The translations under genes and the position numbers were made by a program. The notes under the pieces are model-generated. The model had not been told where the DNA came from, did not search any database, and was given only the letters and a program-made list of their open reading frames with translations. 8,736 nt of DNA from an uncultured Cocleimonas sp. (GTDB taxonomy: Bacteria > Pseudomonadota > Gammaproteobacteria > Thiotrichales > Thiotrichaceae): positions 1-8,736 of the forward strand of contig CALISP010000241.1 in assembly GCA_938041705.1 (NCBI GenBank), written 5' to 3'. This document shows positions 7,185 through 8,736 of this stretch, one piece after another (the stretch's first letter is position 1; every line of letters starts with the position of its first letter).

Positions 7185-7214
7185 GGATAAAATAATCCGA
7201 GAAAGATTTAACAA

Positions 7215-8240
7215 ATGAAACTAAAAATATTTAATCAGCTATCTTTATTCCTTTTTATATTTATCTGCACCACCACAATTACTGTTGCTAAAGATTTACC
7301 TGTAACAGGCACTGAATCGACATTGTGCGATAAGATAAATAAAGAAATGCTTTCCATCATGCAGGAAGGAAATTACAAAGCAGGTACATTTTCTCTATCA
7401 AAAAACGGGCGTAATTACTGTAGTAATGGATATGGGTATCAAGACTCATCCTTAAGTATTGAAATTGATCCCAATAGAAAAATGCGAATTGCGATCGTTG
7501 GGAAAACGGTTGCGGCTATTCTAATAAAAGATCTATTTAGAAGAGGTGTACTCAGCCTAGATACAGCTGTTTTTAAATACCTAAAAATAAAACCTTATTC
7601 AGCATCTGATTCCGGTAACCCACAAGTACTCGCCATCACTATAAAACATTTACTTGACCATAAATCTGGCTGGGATAAGAAGCATGATGGTTATTCTAAA
7701 TCTAGTTTGAAACGAATAAAGAAACTGAGCAATCAAAAACAGCCAACTGTTTTAGCGATTAGTAAATACATGATTAATCAACCATTACAATACTCTTCAG
7801 GAAGTAAAAGATCTTATTCTAATTACGGTTATGCATTACTGAAGGCAGTGGTTGAGAAGGCAACAGGCGAATCGTATGTGAGTTATTTACGTAGATTCAT
7901 GAAAAAACATGATGTAGATATTATTGAATCTAAACCTATAGAGACGCGTGATGAGTCTGAAACATGGTATCAACCGGAGGCAAATATCGTAGAGTTTGCA
8001 TTTGCAATTTCTTCAGCTGATCTCATAAAAGTATTTACTCACTATTGGATTAATGGTGATTTACGACAAAACAATAAACGTAGTTATAGTTTTTATGGTT
8101 CATGGAAAGGCACTAGCGCAGTAATACGACAAAGAAAGGACGGGATAAATTTCAGTGTTTTAATTAACACTAGAGGAAAGGTTAAGAATAAAGAAATCAT
8201 TAATCGACTAGATACTCTAATTAATACCTTGGTGCGATAG
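7215..8240 (+). CDS. Secreted class C beta-lactamase/PBP-fold protein with degenerate active site
   Basis: 341 aa. A signal peptide occupies residues 1-25 (hydrophobic core LFLFIFI, likely cleavage after TVA), so the protein acts in the periplasm or outside; no proper lipobox precedes C18. The serine beta-lactamase-like fold (AmpC, D-Ala-D-Ala carboxypeptidase and esterase relatives) is shown by RIAIVGK (91-97), GVLSLDTAVF (111-120), ITIKHLLDHKSGWD (141-154), YSNYGYALL (201-209) and the C-terminal KGTSAVI...NTR segment (298-320). The active-site SxxK motif reads I94-V-G-K97: lysine stays, but the nucleophilic serine is isoleucine. Motif two (Y201-S-N203) is intact. The third motif, normally HxG or KTG, reads Y294-G-S. 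C38 and C69 could form a disulfide. Loss of the nucleophile predicts no acyl-enzyme chemistry and suggests binding or another non-hydrolytic role. Length is near the low side for the family; the frame is intact. It is divergent from the anti-sigma-like gene. Confidence 0.85.
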   Translation: MKLKIFNQLSLFLFIFICTTTITVAKDLPVTGTESTLCDKINKEMLSIMQEGNYKAGTFSLSKNGRNYCSNGYGYQDSSLSIEIDPNRKMRIAIVGKTVAAILIKDLFRRGVLSLDTAVFKYLKIKPYSASDSGNPQVLAITIKHLLDHKSGWDKKHDGYSKSSLKRIKKLSNQKQPTVLAISKYMINQPLQYSSGSKRSYSNYGYALLKAVVEKATGESYVSYLRRFMKKHDVDIIESKPIETRDESETWYQPEANIVEFAFAISSADLIKVFTHYWINGDLRQNNKRSYSFYGSWKGTSAVIRQRKDGINFSVLINTRGKVKNKEIINRLDTLINTLVR

Positions 8241-8278
8241 CCGCTATAAAAGTTAAAAGCGGTTAATAAAATATAATT

Positions 8279-8302
8279 AGGCACTCCTATTCCGGAGTAC
8301 CT
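8279..8302 (-). terminator. Probable terminator of the IscR-like gene
   Basis: AGGCACTCC (8279-8287) pairs with GGAGTACCT (8294-8302) around a TATTCC loop: eight pairs with one internal C/A mismatch. On the minus strand it is followed by TAATTATATTTTATT, moderately T-rich, 56 nt after the regulator's stop. It lies in the 117-bp gap between two converging genes. On the plus strand the following bases are not T-rich, so it mainly suits the minus-strand gene. Confidence 0.5.
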
Positions 8303-8357
8303 GTTAATAGTTCGAACGAAACAGTTTGTTTAAACTCAAATAGCTACTAATCAACTT

Positions 8358-8736
8358 TTAAGCAACTTTCAATTTAGCACTAACTGGAAACATTGTTGAT
8401 ATCCGACGTGTTGTCTCATCTAATTGATATTGATTTTTTACAACAATTTGATCCTTGATAATGTCAGCTAAAGAAATTGAATTTAAGTATGTTGTGAACT
8501 GTCCACTAAATTCATCCCATAAGCTGTTAGCTATACATTTTTCACTACCTGGATCTTCTTCTCGCTTAGTCTTATTAGCTGTCTCTTCGATTGATATAAT
8601 GATATCCGCAACACTAATTTGGTCGGGTGATTTTCCTAATCGATATCCGCCGCCGGGACCACGAACTCCTTGCACTAATCCTGAACTTCTAAGTATTGAG
8701 AATAGTTGTTCTAAATACGATAAAGAAATAGTGTGA
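8358..8736 (-). CDS. IscR-like Rrf2-family regulator with most Fe-S ligands missing, N-terminus beyond window edge
   Basis: The frame is open from the right edge to a stop at 8358, giving 125 visible residues. An internal GTG at 8675 is not the start, because homology continues upstream of it. The edge reads TISLSYLEQLF, then VRGPGGGYRLGK, matching the recognition helix and wing of E. coli IscR (about residues 36-69) nearly word for word, including the SYLEQ helix whose Glu43 is tied to DNA-site choice. The C-terminal helix (SLADII) and the final AKLKVA also resemble IscR. IscR holds a 2Fe-2S cluster with three cysteines and one histidine (C92, C98, C104, H107). Here only the C104 equivalent remains (EKCIANSLW); the other two cysteines are absent in a shortened loop and the histidine is Asn. 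No iscSUA genes follow: the next gene is convergent. This is a stand-alone paralogue, perhaps cluster-free or differently liganded. Family certain, ligand loss directly seen. Confidence 0.9.
   Translation of the reverse strand, partial: HTISLSYLEQLFSILRSSGLVQGVRGPGGGYRLGKSPDQISVADIIISIEETANKTKREEDPGSEKCIANSLWDEFSGQFTTYLNSISLADIIKDQIVVKNQYQLDETTRRISTMFPVSAKLKVA

Larger units (their letters stand above)
6858..7214. other. 357-bp gene-free divergent region
   Basis: No supportable coding frame was found on either strand between the anti-sigma-like gene (minus) and the beta-lactamase-like gene (plus). It contains, left to right: an A+T-rich leader of the minus gene; a 9-bp inverted repeat (6970-7000); a CGTTA direct repeat (7003-7007 and 7011-7015); a run of seven C (7034-7040); a block (7056-7126) with 36 G/C in 71 bases, against a clearly A+T-rich surround; and the promoter of the plus-strand gene. 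The reverse strand of the GC-rich block has a short start-less frame of about 23 codons ending near 7053, too little to call a gene. The block may be a remnant of an older gene or element, or an untranslated RNA. I do not recognise it. Confidence 0.6.

Noticed and set aside
7183..7218. 11-codon frame MDKIIRERFNK whose stop overlaps the next start as ATGA, a possible leader peptide
   Set aside because: Its ATG overlaps the TATAAT of the likely promoter, so the expected transcript would begin after its start codon.
8241..8264. CCGCT/AGCGG stem just after the beta-lactamase-like stop as a terminator
   Set aside because: Only five to seven pairs with a 12-nt loop, followed by A-rich rather than T-rich sequence on the plus strand.
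8093..8284. Minus-strand frame of 63 codons
   Set aside because: Antisense to the end of the beta-lactamase-like gene and overlapping the terminator; no family resemblance.
8455..8736. Plus-strand frame of 93 codons
   Set aside because: Antisense to the IscR-like gene, whose minus-strand match is unmistakable.

Overview
The window is A+T-rich bacterial DNA, most likely from a low-GC gammaproteobacterium, perhaps marine. The best taxonomic clue is the partial regulator at the right edge, which reads like gammaproteobacterial IscR through its recognition helix and at its extreme C-terminus. Genus cannot be fixed from the sequence. No rRNA, tRNA, CRISPR array, transposase or plasmid gene was found.

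Left half (1-5882): a compact catabolic uptake locus. A five-gene operon on the minus strand runs from 4863 leftwards in the order solute-binding protein, ATPase, permease, permease, FAD-dependent amine/amino-acid-type oxidoreductase; the last gene leaves the window at base 1. After the first gene the spacing is tight (4-nt overlap, 9-nt gap, 3-nt gap), so the oxidoreductase is tied to the transporter. A LysR-type regulator is divergent from the binding-protein gene across a short control region with a candidate operator dyad. Together they look like an inducible system that imports a small nitrogenous compound (polyamine, opine, D-amino acid or similar) and oxidises it. The substrate cannot be read from the sequence.

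Middle (5883-7214): a strong 14-bp-stem terminator separates the LysR gene from a convergent gene for a single-pass membrane protein resembling an anti-sigma factor. That protein lacks a zinc-binding motif, and no sigma-factor gene lies beside it. Upstream of it is a 357-bp gene-free stretch containing an inverted repeat, a run of seven C, a locally GC-rich 71-bp block and a promoter for the next gene.

Right (7215-8736): a secreted protein with the class C beta-lactamase/penicillin-binding fold whose nucleophilic serine is replaced by isoleucine, so it is probably a pseudoenzyme. Convergent with it, and cut by the right edge, is a stand-alone IscR-like Rrf2 regulator that keeps the DNA-reading helix but has lost most Fe-S ligands. 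The two degenerate-site proteins and the orphan anti-sigma-like protein are the most unusual content. No complete new multi-gene system is demonstrable here.
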